Shown: one piece after another, positions 6,758 through 14,168 of the stretch
Layout: each line of letters begins with the position of its first letter
Position numbering within the stretch: position 1 is the first letter of the stretch
Source of the DNA: Prevotella sp. UBA2809
GTDB taxonomy: Bacteria; Bacteroidota; Bacteroidia; Bacteroidales; Bacteroidaceae
Direction: 5' to 3'
Assembly: GCA_002351725.1 (NCBI GenBank)
Contig: DEHD01000006.1
Location: forward strand, 1-16,859
DNA length: 16,859 bases
Notes under the pieces: model-generated
The model's database searches: none
What the model saw: only the letters and a program-made list of their open reading frames with translations
Told to the model about the DNA's origin: nothing
Position numbers and translations under genes: made by a program

Positions 6758-8191
6758 TTAATCTTTTATTTGCGTTTTGGGCCAGTTGACTAGGAAGAGT
6801 TTCTCGGTGGCGCGGGTGAAGGCGGTGTAGAGCCAGTGGATATAGTCGGGGGTGAGCATATCATCTGTCATATAACCTTGGTCAACATAGACGTGCGCCC
6901 ACTGACCACCTTGAGCCTTGTGACAAGTAACGGCATAGGCATATTTTATCTGGAGAGCGTTATAATACTTATCGCTCTTCAGTTTTTTGATGCGCTCAAC
7001 TTTCTGTGGAACATCAGCATAATCTTCCATAACAGCATTATATAACTGTTCCTGCTGCTCGCGCGACAAGGCAGGCGACTCTGTTGTTAGCGAATCGAGA
7101 ATGACGGTAGCAGTGAGCTCGTAGTCGTCGTAATCGGGCAGCGTCATGGTAACCTCAGCAAATCGGAATCCGTATAGTTCATGGATATTACGCACTCGCT
7201 GAACCACAGCAATATCGCCGTTAGCGATAAAAGGGATTTCCTTTGACTGTTCTGTCCAATAATAGTTGTTTTTTACTATCATCAGCTGGTCGCCGCGACA
7301 TAGCTCATCTTCGCGATCGAGAACGGTGTTACGGATGCCTTGGTTGTAGATATTTGCACGCTTATTACTACGGCAGATAACCATAGTCTCGTCCATACCA
7401 GCATGGCTGTAGCTGGTAGCGAGCGACTCGATAAGTTCGTCGCCTGGCACATTCACTATATCAGGGAAGCCCTGGAATTTAATTTTCGGCAAAATCAAAT
7501 CTCCACCTCTTATCTGTGTAGCATTCCACAGGATGCCAGAATCTTCACTCTGGCGGAGTACCTGATTGAGGTCGCACTCGTAGACCTTCATTCCATAGGC
7601 GCGAATAACATCCGACATCAACGCAGGACTCTCGTCTTCGCCCACAGGTGGCAACTGGGCCTTGTCGCCCACCAACACCATACGGCAATTCTTGGACGAG
7701 CCAAGCGGCAAAGCCGAGCGTTGTCCACTATACACAAACTGCATCAGGTCGTCGAGCAGGCAACCACTACCAAAAGCTGAGTCGCCATAGCCTTGGTTGG
7801 CAATCATCGACGACTCGTCGACTATAAACAATGTGTCGTGATTGCTGTTGAAATTGAGATTGAACGACGAGATGTCGCCAGCACTCTTCTGTCGATAGAT
7901 GCGACGATGGATAGTGTATGCCGGATAGCCAGCATTAAGCGAAAACACCTTAGCAGCACGACCTGTGGGAGCCAGCAGTATCATCTTCTGCTTGAGGGTG
8001 AGCATGGCGCGAACAATGGCTCCTGCTAAGGTAGTTTTACCTGTACCAGCAGAGCCGCGGAGAATCATAACCACCTGATCATCGCGATCGCTCATGAAGA
8101 GCGAAAACACATCAATGGCATGCTCCTGCTCGTCTGTTGGTATCACCCCCAGAGCCTCTCTTATCCTATATTTTAGTTCGTCGCTAATCAT
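6758..8191 (-). CDS. RecD-like superfamily 1 ATP-dependent DNA helicase
   Basis: With the ATG at 8191 the protein has 477 residues. Walker A is GSAGTGKTT (about 46-54). Motif II is FIVDESSM (about 122-129), followed by the motif III region VLVGDKAQLPPVG. The C-terminal part contains AVTCHKAQGGQW and YTAFTRATEKL, the motifs V-VI region of RecD/UvrD-C2 helicases. A 5'-to-3' translocase acting in DNA repair or recombination is expected from the family. It lacks the long N-terminal domain of RecD2, so it is the compact form common in Bacteroidota. A GTG start at 8200 would add three residues but lies in the -7 promoter box, so the transcript probably starts at or just before 8191. The minus-strand promoter is back to back with that of the 31-residue ORF. 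Confidence 0.85.
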   Translation of the reverse strand: MISDELKYRIREALGVIPTDEQEHAIDVFSLFMSDRDDQVVMILRGSAGTGKTTLAGAIVRAMLTLKQKMILLAPTGRAAKVFSLNAGYPAYTIHRRIYRQKSAGDISSFNLNFNSNHDTLFIVDESSMIANQGYGDSAFGSGCLLDDLMQFVYSGQRSALPLGSSKNCRMVLVGDKAQLPPVGEDESPALMSDVIRAYGMKVYECDLNQVLRQSEDSGILWNATQIRGGDLILPKIKFQGFPDIVNVPGDELIESLATSYSHAGMDETMVICRSNKRANIYNQGIRNTVLDREDELCRGDQLMIVKNNYYWTEQSKEIPFIANGDIAVVQRVRNIHELYGFRFAEVTMTLPDYDDYELTATVILDSLTTESPALSREQQEQLYNAVMEDYADVPQKVERIKKLKSDKYYNALQIKYAYAVTCHKAQGGQWAHVYVDQGYMTDDMLTPDYIHWLYTAFTRATEKLFLVNWPKTQIKD

Positions 8192-8199
8192 TTCGGGCA

Positions 8200-8207
8200 C
8201 AAAGATA
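8200..8207 (-). promoter_or_regulatory. Promoter -7 box of the helicase gene, nearly leaderless
   Basis: TATCTTTG on the minus strand matches TAnnTTTG. It ends only 8 bp before the ATG at 8191, so the transcript should have a leader of a few bases at most. The -33 region falls within the 7-bp repeats and has no TTG in the right place. Confidence 0.6.
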
Positions 8208-8213
8208 CGAAAA

Positions 8214-8240
8214 ATTAAACATTAAACATTAAACATTAAA
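8214..8240. repeat. Tandem 7-bp repeat ATTAAAC in the divergent promoter region
   Basis: Three full units of ATTAAAC (8214-8220, 8221-8227, 8228-8234) and a fourth lacking its last base (8235-8240) lie between the two divergent -7 boxes. They take up the place where the -33 elements of both promoters should be. A repeat here can change in copy number and so alter promoter spacing. Confidence 0.85.
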
Positions 8241-8250
8241 AAAAATATTG

Positions 8251-8258
8251 TACCTTTG
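8251..8258 (+). promoter_or_regulatory. Promoter -7 box for the small ORF, DUF3822 and rsmD
   Basis: TACCTTTG is an exact match to TAnnTTTG. It ends 9 bp before the ATG at 8268. No TTG lies 19-21 bp upstream; that place is held by the ATTAAAC repeats. Confidence 0.65.
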
Positions 8259-8267
8259 CACCCAGTT

Positions 8268-8363
8268 ATGCATATCAACAATAAATTAGTTAATATCCTT
8301 CTGGCCTTGATAGCTGCATGTCTGCTTGTGCTGTGTGTGGCCAGTGTGATGAACGTTAAGTAG
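8268..8363 (+). CDS. Small 31-residue single-pass membrane protein
   Basis: An ATG 9 bp after the promoter box opens a 31-codon ORF ending in TAG, with the next gene's ATG directly after it. The product starts MHINNKLVN, and residues about 8-28 form one hydrophobic helix (ILLALIAACLLVLCVAS) with a Cys pair at 19 and 23, followed by a short polar tail ending NVK. It has no lipobox or clear cleavage site, so it would stay in the inner membrane with a short tail. I do not recognise a family. The abutting stop and start suggest coupled translation with the DUF3822 gene. It could be a real small protein, a leader ORF that controls the next gene, or chance in a leader; the hydrophobic pattern makes chance less likely. 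Confidence 0.5.
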   Translation: MHINNKLVNILLALIAACLLVLCVASVMNVK

Positions 8364-9164
8364 ATGGACGCGAAAAAGACTATTATACGCATAGGGCGAA
8401 ACACGCTCTCATTCACCACACTCGATGCCAGCAGCGCCGAGAATCCTATCATGTTCCGCCCATACGTTGTAAAGGGTGGAATATCGATGTCGGCTAATCT
8501 GCGTGAAGCATTTAAGACGGGCTACTGCATAGATGCTGACACAACCAAGGTTCAGGTAATGGTAGAGACACCATCGTTGTTGGTACCTATAGAGCAGTTC
8601 GACGAGACTGAGATGGAGGATATCTTCTCTTATTCATACCCAGCAGGTCAGGAGAAGCGTGTGATTTATTACGATGTATTGCCCGACTTGAAGGCAGTAT
8701 GCCTCTTTGCTATCAACAAGAACCTTGATACTGTTATTCGCGACCGTTTTGATAATGGCGTAACTTTTGTTCACTCGATGACTCCAGTCTGGCGCCAGCT
8801 TCACCAGCGTAGCTTTACCGGGCATCGCAACAAGCTGTACGGGTATTTCCACGGCAAGCAACTCGAAGTATTCAGTTTCCAGCAGAACCGCTTTAAGTTC
8901 TGCAACAGCTTCGATGCTGCGCAAGCCCACGATGCATTATACTATCTGCTATATGTATGGAAACAGCTAAGACTGGAGAGCGAACATGATGAGCTACACA
9001 TTCTTGGCGACATACCAGAACAGGAGTGGTTGCTACAGGAGCTTAAGCGATTCCTGCAGAATGCGTACCTTATCAACGCCAAGGCAGAATTCCAGGATGC
9101 TCCTGCCACAAAGATAAAAGGTATGCCATACGATTTGATAACCCTAATAACCCGCGGACGATGA
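8364..9164 (+). CDS. DUF3822 family protein
   Basis: The 266-residue protein starts MDAKKTIIRIGRNTLSF, a beta-strand pattern typical of DUF3822, a Bacteroidota family thought to have an actin/FtsA-like ATPase fold. Later segments fit: VKGGISMSANLREAFK (about 33-48), PVWRQLHQRSF (about 141-151), and ALYYLLYVWKQLRLE (about 190-204). The conserved HELHILGDIPE-like strand appears as DELHILGDIPE (about 208-218). There is no signal peptide or membrane helix, so it is cytoplasmic. The function is unknown. Its end overlaps the rsmD start by 4 bp (ATGA), the same pairing found across the phylum, which suggests a link to rRNA modification or a simple shared transcript. Confidence 0.8.
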   Translation: MDAKKTIIRIGRNTLSFTTLDASSAENPIMFRPYVVKGGISMSANLREAFKTGYCIDADTTKVQVMVETPSLLVPIEQFDETEMEDIFSYSYPAGQEKRVIYYDVLPDLKAVCLFAINKNLDTVIRDRFDNGVTFVHSMTPVWRQLHQRSFTGHRNKLYGYFHGKQLEVFSFQQNRFKFCNSFDAAQAHDALYYLLYVWKQLRLESEHDELHILGDIPEQEWLLQELKRFLQNAYLINAKAEFQDAPATKIKGMPYDLITLITRGR

Positions 9165-9712
9165 GAATTATTACAGGCATATATAAAGGTCGTCATTTCG
9201 ACATCCCACGCTCGTTCAAGGCACGACCAACTACCGACTTTGCCAAGGAGAACATTTTTAATGTGCTTGCAGGCTATATTGATTTCGAAGGAATCAATGC
9301 TCTCGACCTATTCTCTGGCACAGGTAGCATATCGCTAGAACTTGTTTCGCGTGGATGCGAGCATGTGGTGAGCGTAGAGATGGACCGTGACCACCACAGG
9401 TTTATCTGCGACTGCATCAAAAAACTAACACCTAACACCCCGCAACCATCACCCCACATCCTCCCCCTCCGCGGCGATGTATTCCGCTATATCAAGTCGT
9501 GCAAACAGCAGTTTGATTTTATCTTTGCCGACCCACCCTACGCACTTAAAGAACTGCCCACAATACCTGGACTGATTTTTGAGCGCGGCATGCTGAAGGA
9601 AGGTGGAATACTGGTGTTTGAGCACGGTAAGGAGAATGATTTCTCAAACGATCCTCGTTTTGTTGAGCATCGCACATATGGTAGCGTAAACTTTTCGATT
9701 TTCAGAAATTAG
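9161..9712 (+). CDS. rsmD: 16S rRNA (guanine966-N2)-methyltransferase RsmD
   Basis: The 183-residue protein matches RsmD from start to end. It opens MRIITGIYKGRHFDIPRS, and the family motif ARPTTDFAKENIFNVL (about 21-36) follows. The SAM-binding loop is LDLFSGTGSISLEL (about 48-61), with an acidic residue ending the next strand (SVEMD). The catalytic (D/N)PPY motif is FADPPYAL (DPPY at 124-127). The enzyme methylates the N2 of G966 in 16S rRNA, near the P site of the small subunit, using S-adenosylmethionine. The start overlaps the DUF3822 stop in an ATGA. The 3' end overlaps the convergent cardiolipin synthase gene by 4 bp and no terminator is visible. Confidence 0.93.
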   Translation: MRIITGIYKGRHFDIPRSFKARPTTDFAKENIFNVLAGYIDFEGINALDLFSGTGSISLELVSRGCEHVVSVEMDRDHHRFICDCIKKLTPNTPQPSPHILPLRGDVFRYIKSCKQQFDFIFADPPYALKELPTIPGLIFERGMLKEGGILVFEHGKENDFSNDPRFVEHRTYGSVNFSIFRN

Positions 9713-11127
9713 AAAAGTGGCGACAACATTCTTGTAACACTCTCCCACAAGCGTACAAAGAATCCGTTATTCATTCGCTCTTTCGCATCTTCAAGTGACA
9801 CTGCCTGCTCTTGGTCGCGAAGGAAAATATTCTTCATTCGCAAAGCTAAGCCTTCGTCAAAGAAGAATATATTGGCCTCGAAGTTATTCTCGAAACTGCG
9901 GAAATCAAGATTCGTTGATCCGCAGGTTGTGATAGAATCATCGCACACCAGCATCTTAGAATGCAAGAACCCAGCCTCATAAAGATAAACCTTCACTCCT
10001 GCCTCCTGTATCTCGCGCAGATAACTACGGCTCGCCCACTCCACGAATCTTGCATCGCTGCGTCGTGGACAAATCACTCTCACATCCACACCACCCAAAG
10101 CAGCAGTCTTCAAAGCAAAGAGCACTGACTCGTTTGGAAGGAAATAAGGTGTTTCAAGATACAAGTACCTCTTGGCACCAAGGATAATGCGCACATATCC
10201 CTGCTGGATTTCCGGGTAAGGCGTGGTTGGTCCGCTTGTTACAACCTGAGCCAGACAGTTATTAGAAATATCCTCGCATCGTGGATAATACTTACGATCA
10301 GAAAGCAATGTGCGGTCAACGAAATACCAGTCAACCAGGAACGCTCTCTGCAAAGCATGGACACCTCCGCCAGTAACCCTTAGCATAGTGTCGCGCCACG
10401 ATTGTCCGTCAGATCCCTGTACATAGCGTTGGGCAATGTTCATGCCGCCTATATATCCTACCCTACCGTCGATCACTATTATCTTGCGGTGGTTGCGATA
10501 GTTAACCTTGCTGGTAAACGAAGGGAACCTTACGGGCATAAACGATCTTACCTCGATACCTGCCTCACGCATACGTTCAAAGAAACGGTGATGCACATTC
10601 CAGCAGCCCACATCATCGTAAATAAGTCTCACCTCAACCCCCTGACTGCTCTTATCAATAAGAGCATCTGCAACAAGCGTTCCCAATGGGTCTTCGGCAA
10701 AAATATACATATCTATATGTATGTGCTCCTTGGCACGACCTATGTCCTCCATCAGCTCAGAGATAAACTGATAGCCATCAGTACAGATGTCAACAAGATT
10801 ATCCTTAAATGGCAATGCCAAGTTCTGATTCACAAACAGGTCTATCAGCGGTTTGTGCTTGTCAGGCAGACGAAGGTTCTGCTGCTCAGCAAACTCCAGC
10901 ATCGAACGCTTGGTAAGCTGATTCATCGAACGCTCACTAACATAACGTTCTCTGCGATGATTGATGCCAAAAAACAGATAGAACACTATACCAACCACAG
11001 GCACGAAGTATATCACCAGCGCCCATGCCATAGTCTTAGCGGGTTGGCGGTTATCCATCACCACATGAACTATGGCGATGACTACCAACACGTAGTAGAC
11101 TATAAGTATAATGTTCAACCAGTTCAT
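9709..11127 (-). CDS. cls: Cardiolipin synthase (phospholipase D family)
   Basis: The 472-residue protein has two N-terminal membrane helices (about 3-23 and 32-54) linked by VMDNRQPAKTMAWA, the usual PLDc_N arrangement. Two HKD motifs follow: NHRKIIVIDG (His213, Lys215, Asp220) and LHSKMLVCDD (His389, Lys391, Asp396). They form the two halves of one active site. A normal Cls joins two phosphatidylglycerol molecules, or uses phosphatidylethanolamine, to make cardiolipin at the inner membrane. The length is normal and the protein looks complete. Its start overlaps the dnaG stop by 4 bp, and the two are probably cotranscribed. The tail overlaps the convergent rsmD gene. Confidence 0.93.
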   Translation of the reverse strand: MNWLNIILIVYYVLVVIAIVHVVMDNRQPAKTMAWALVIYFVPVVGIVFYLFFGINHRRERYVSERSMNQLTKRSMLEFAEQQNLRLPDKHKPLIDLFVNQNLALPFKDNLVDICTDGYQFISELMEDIGRAKEHIHIDMYIFAEDPLGTLVADALIDKSSQGVEVRLIYDDVGCWNVHHRFFERMREAGIEVRSFMPVRFPSFTSKVNYRNHRKIIVIDGRVGYIGGMNIAQRYVQGSDGQSWRDTMLRVTGGGVHALQRAFLVDWYFVDRTLLSDRKYYPRCEDISNNCLAQVVTSGPTTPYPEIQQGYVRIILGAKRYLYLETPYFLPNESVLFALKTAALGGVDVRVICPRRSDARFVEWASRSYLREIQEAGVKVYLYEAGFLHSKMLVCDDSITTCGSTNLDFRSFENNFEANIFFFDEGLALRMKNIFLRDQEQAVSLEDAKERMNNGFFVRLWESVTRMLSPLF

Positions 11128-13049
11128 CTTCCCAGTTTCTTTGCCAACTCTTTATAGATTCTGTCAACACGTGCTAACTCTTGCATGATAGACATATAGT
11201 CGTCCTTGCAATTCTTTAATGCCGCTTTCAGTTCCTCAACTTTCTCTTTCAGACAATAGTAACGGAAGTCGAGCACCAGATGCTCTACATGCTGACGAAG
11301 TCCACCCTCGCGCTCCTTCATCTGGAAGCTCTTGCTTAGCTGATAAGGATCAACAGCCAGATTGGCAGCTACAGAACTTACTTCATAATCAGGATGGCGC
11401 ATCAGATATTCCTCGGCCTTGAAATCTTCTTCGCCTATATGAGCCACTACCTCCTGCAGAATCTTGTTATAGACGGGATTACTGAAGCTAAGCCCATCAG
11501 AACCCAGATCGTAGTCGATAAACTGAGCCACAGAAAGGTTTATTGTCCCACCATCAGCAGTAGCAACGTTCTCATACATCACCTTTTCGCCATCGCGTAC
11601 TATGGCCTTCATCAACATCTCTTCAAGCTGACTTATCTGCTCGTTGGTGGTGTGCAGACCAATGGCCATTGGCTTGCCTTCTTTCTCGCGTTGTATCGCT
11701 TCCTGGGCTTGTTCGCGACTATATTCCTTCTCTTTCTCCTCGCGGTCATGACTTATCATGCCGTTCATAGAGTTGAGCAGGGTTTCCTCTTTTATGCCAA
11801 GTCGGCGAGACAGCTGGGTGAGGTATTCATCGCGCAGAAGTTGATCGTCGACTACCGATATACTCTTCACGATACCACCTATAGCCTCTGAGCGCTTAAC
11901 AGGGTCGCTAACGTTCTCTACCGTAAGTTTGGTTTTAAACTCGATAAAGTCTTCAGCGTGTTCCTCAATATAAGCCTTGAACTCTGCGGCTGTATGCTTG
12001 CGAGAGAAAGAGTCAGGATCGTCGCCATCAGGTAGCAAAAGCACCTTAACTTTCATACCCTCTGCCAACAACATATCGGTTCCTCGCATAGCTGCATGTA
12101 TTCCAGCTTCATCGCCATCATACAGCAGTATGATGTTTGGTGTGAAGCGTCGCAACAGTTTTATCTGATATTTAGATAGCGCCGTACCAGAGTTGGCCAC
12201 AACATTCTCCAGTCCGCATTGGTGCATGGCTATCACATCAGTATAGCCTTCAACCATATACACGCAGTCTTCCTTGGCTATGGCCTTCTTGCCTTGATAA
12301 AGTCCGTAAAGCTCGCGTTCCTTGTGATAGATTTCCGAATCGGGCGAGTTCACATATTTCTGTTGGACACCCTTTGTACGAGCATCAAGCAGTCGTCCGC
12401 CAAAGGCCACAACCTTTCCGCTCACATTGAACCAAGGGAAGATAACACGCCCTGCATATCTGTCGTAAACGCCCTTCTCACCCTTGATGCATAGGCCCGT
12501 CTTTATCAGGAACTCCTCCTTATATCCTGCCTTCTTCGCAGCAAGGTCTAAGGCATCACGCTTACTCAGCGAGAAACCGAGATTAAACTTCTCGACAATA
12601 TCATCGCGGATGCCTCGACTGCGGAAGTACTGACGCCCGATGGCCACACCATCAGGATCGTGATTCAGCACATCCTTAAAGTAGTTCATCGCCCACTCGT
12701 TGACGATAAACATTGATTCGCGATCGCTCTGTTCCTGCCTCTCCTCGTCAGTAAGTTCCTTCTCCTGAATCTCGATGTTGTACTTCTTGGCCAACCATCG
12801 AAGCGCCTCAGGATAGGTTATCTGCTCATGCTTCATCAGGAAGTTGATGGCTGTTCCACCCTCACCACAAGAGAAGCACTTACATATCTGCTTGGTGGGC
12901 GACACCATAAACGATGGTGTCTTATCATCGTGGAACGGACACAAACCTTTATAGTTCACGCCCGATTTTCTAAGCGTAACAAACTCACTCACCACATCCA
13001 CTATGTTTGTGGCATCAAGTATCTTGTCTATCGTCTCTCTGTCAATCAT
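11124..13049 (-). CDS. dnaG: DNA primase DnaG
   Basis: The 641-residue protein is a full-length bacterial primase, which lays RNA primers for DNA replication with the DnaB helicase. The zinc-binding domain is CPFHDDKTPSF and CKCFSCGEGG, with ligands Cys37, His40, Cys58 and Cys61. The RNA polymerase core follows, with YAGRVIFPWFNVSGKVVAFG. The Toprim part contains MVEGYTDVIAM (catalytic Glu) and ILLYDGDEAGIHAA (DGD metal site), then LLPDGDDPDSF. The C-terminal region (about 440-641) is helical and would contact DnaB. It lies 4 bp downstream of the DUF486 gene and overlaps cls by 4 bp, so all three form an operon. Confidence 0.96.
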   Translation of the reverse strand: MIDRETIDKILDATNIVDVVSEFVTLRKSGVNYKGLCPFHDDKTPSFMVSPTKQICKCFSCGEGGTAINFLMKHEQITYPEALRWLAKKYNIEIQEKELTDEERQEQSDRESMFIVNEWAMNYFKDVLNHDPDGVAIGRQYFRSRGIRDDIVEKFNLGFSLSKRDALDLAAKKAGYKEEFLIKTGLCIKGEKGVYDRYAGRVIFPWFNVSGKVVAFGGRLLDARTKGVQQKYVNSPDSEIYHKERELYGLYQGKKAIAKEDCVYMVEGYTDVIAMHQCGLENVVANSGTALSKYQIKLLRRFTPNIILLYDGDEAGIHAAMRGTDMLLAEGMKVKVLLLPDGDDPDSFSRKHTAAEFKAYIEEHAEDFIEFKTKLTVENVSDPVKRSEAIGGIVKSISVVDDQLLRDEYLTQLSRRLGIKEETLLNSMNGMISHDREEKEKEYSREQAQEAIQREKEGKPMAIGLHTTNEQISQLEEMLMKAIVRDGEKVMYENVATADGGTINLSVAQFIDYDLGSDGLSFSNPVYNKILQEVVAHIGEEDFKAEEYLMRHPDYEVSSVAANLAVDPYQLSKSFQMKEREGGLRQHVEHLVLDFRYYCLKEKVEELKAALKNCKDDYMSIMQELARVDRIYKELAKKLGR

Positions 13050-13053
13050 ACCT

Positions 13054-13428
13054 TTATGGCTTCATAAAGACAAAGTAAACTGCTGCTACCAGACAAAGTG
13101 CCGCTGCTGCATGATTCCAATGCAACTCCTCGTGCTGGAAGATAAAGTTGGCGATAACCGCAAACACTACCAGCGATATGCACTCTTGAATCACCTTAAG
13201 CTGCACAAGATTAAACGGACCACCATTATCCACAAATCCTATACGGTTAGCAGGAACCTGACAGCAGTACTCGAAGAAGGCAATCACCCATGAGAATGCT
13301 ATCACAAGATATAGCGGCCAGTTGGTTGACACGCCCGACTGTTGCAGACGCAGATGACCATACCATGCAAATGTCATAAACACATTGCTCAGGATGAGCA
13401 GCAGGATAGTATAAATTCCGTTTGTCAT
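13054..13428 (-). CDS. DMT-type small membrane protein, DUF486 family
   Basis: The 124-residue protein has four predicted membrane helices and begins MTNGIYTILLLILSNVFMTF, followed by AWYGHLR, the conserved opening of DUF486 (NVFMTFAWYGHLK-like). Later conserved parts are SWVIAFFEYCCQVPANRIG (about 46-64) and FNLVQLKVIQECISLVVF (about 73-90). It has half the length of full drug/metabolite transporters, as is normal for this family, which may act as a dimer. No substrate is known. It is the first gene of the dnaG-cls operon, 4 bp before dnaG. A link to replication is not implied by the family and cotranscription may be incidental. Confidence 0.85.
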   Translation of the reverse strand: MTNGIYTILLLILSNVFMTFAWYGHLRLQQSGVSTNWPLYLVIAFSWVIAFFEYCCQVPANRIGFVDNGGPFNLVQLKVIQECISLVVFAVIANFIFQHEELHWNHAAAALCLVAAVYFVFMKP

Positions 13429-13459
13429 TTCTTCAATATCTCAATAAACTTATCGGCTG

Positions 13460-13493
13460 CGAAATTACAAAAAAAAATTCAATCTACATCAAA
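13460..13493 (-). promoter_or_regulatory. Likely promoter of the DUF486-dnaG-cls operon
   Basis: On the minus strand TAATTTCG (13460-13467) is one base off TAnnTTTG, and TTTG (13490-13493) lies 22 bp upstream across a T-rich tract. The predicted leader is about 27 nt. Confidence 0.4.
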
Positions 13494-13525
13494 TAGATGT
13501 TTTTTTCTATAAAGAGCAGGAAAGA

Positions 13526-13990
13526 TTAAACGTTAATTCCGTAGTTTTGTTTTACCTCGGCCATTACAAAGGTACTCTCAATGGCGCTGATGTTCTGAAT
13601 GTCGCCCAACTTATTGAGGACAAACTCCTGATATTGCTTCATATCGCGCGCACGTACTTTTAATAGATAGTCGTAAGCACCCGATGTGTTGTAGCACTCG
13701 GTAACCTCTGGTATGCGCATGATGCGACGAGTGAACGAGTCGGCCATCTCGTGGTTAATCTGCTGTAGCTTGACCTTACAGAAAACCAACAAACCTTGGT
13801 TCAATTTCTCTGGGTCGAGGATGGCTACATACTTCTTTATATACCCTTGACGCTCCAAACGTTTTTGGCGTTCAAAAACGGGTGTTGGGGTCAAATGAAC
13901 GGCATCGGCCAACTCTTTTGTGGTCAATTTAGCGTTTTTTTGCAGCGTTTTCAGTATCTGCAGGTCGGTTTCATCTAGGATTTCTGCCAT
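13526..13990 (-). CDS. Lrp/AsnC family transcriptional regulator
   Basis: With the ATG at 13990 the protein has 154 residues, the usual Lrp length. An open frame continues upstream to 14146, but that part (with SCLIQKIYLYLQPIKNN) has no family match and crosses the -7 box, so I discard it. The N-terminal helix-turn-helix is at about 6-55 (LDETDLQILKTLQKN, then TTKELADAVHLTPTPVFERQ and LERQGYIKKYVA). The C-terminal RAM/AsnC ligand-binding domain is at about 68-145 (FCKVKLQQINH, VTECYNTSGAYDYLLKVRAR, ISAIESTFVM). These proteins form octamers or dimers that sense amino acids. It is divergent from metY with closely set promoters, so it may well control the sulfur genes and itself. The ligand is unknown; methionine or another sulfur amino acid would suit the context. 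Confidence 0.88.
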   Translation of the reverse strand: MAEILDETDLQILKTLQKNAKLTTKELADAVHLTPTPVFERQKRLERQGYIKKYVAILDPEKLNQGLLVFCKVKLQQINHEMADSFTRRIMRIPEVTECYNTSGAYDYLLKVRARDMKQYQEFVLNKLGDIQNISAIESTFVMAEVKQNYGINV

Positions 13991-14059
13991 ATCTTGGAAT
14001 TTTATTCTATTAGGGGGCTCAAGAAGAGCCTGAATTGGAAAGTTATTCTTTATCGGCTG

Positions 14060-14090
14060 CAAATATAGGTATATTTTCTGAATTAAGCAA
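14060..14090 (-). promoter_or_regulatory. Promoter of the Lrp/AsnC regulator gene
   Basis: On the minus strand TATATTTG (14060-14067) matches TAnnTTTG and a TTG (14088-14090) lies exactly 20 bp upstream. The leader to the ATG at 13990 is about 63 nt and contains a 5-bp hairpin, GGCTC (14016-14020) with GAGCC (14026-14030). Confidence 0.7.
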
Positions 14091-14094
14091 GAAA

Positions 14095-14126
14095 TTTGGT
14101 AGATTTTTCTAAACTCCGTACCTTTG
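14095..14126 (+). promoter_or_regulatory. Promoter of metY
   Basis: TTTG (14095-14098), a 20-bp spacer, then TACCTTTG (14119-14126). This is a full match to the Bacteroidota promoter. The -33 box lies only 4 bp from the -33 box of the divergent lrp-type gene, so the two promoters sit back to back. Confidence 0.8.
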
Positions 14127-14168
14127 CCGTCGGAAAGTTTAATCAAATAAAAAGAAAGGAATAAAGTT

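Noticed and set aside
8192..8200. GTG start of the helicase gene at 8200
   Set aside because: It lies within the -7 promoter box TATCTTTG, so most transcripts would not contain it; the ATG at 8191 fits better.
13486..13506. Weak hairpin ACATC/GATGT followed by T run between the Lrp-type gene and the DUF486 gene
   Set aside because: The stem is only 5 bp of mostly A-T pairs and the T run points to the plus strand, where no gene ends.
13991..14146. N-terminal extension of the Lrp-type regulator by 52 codons
   Set aside because: The added residues do not match the family, and the region contains the gene's own promoter and leader.
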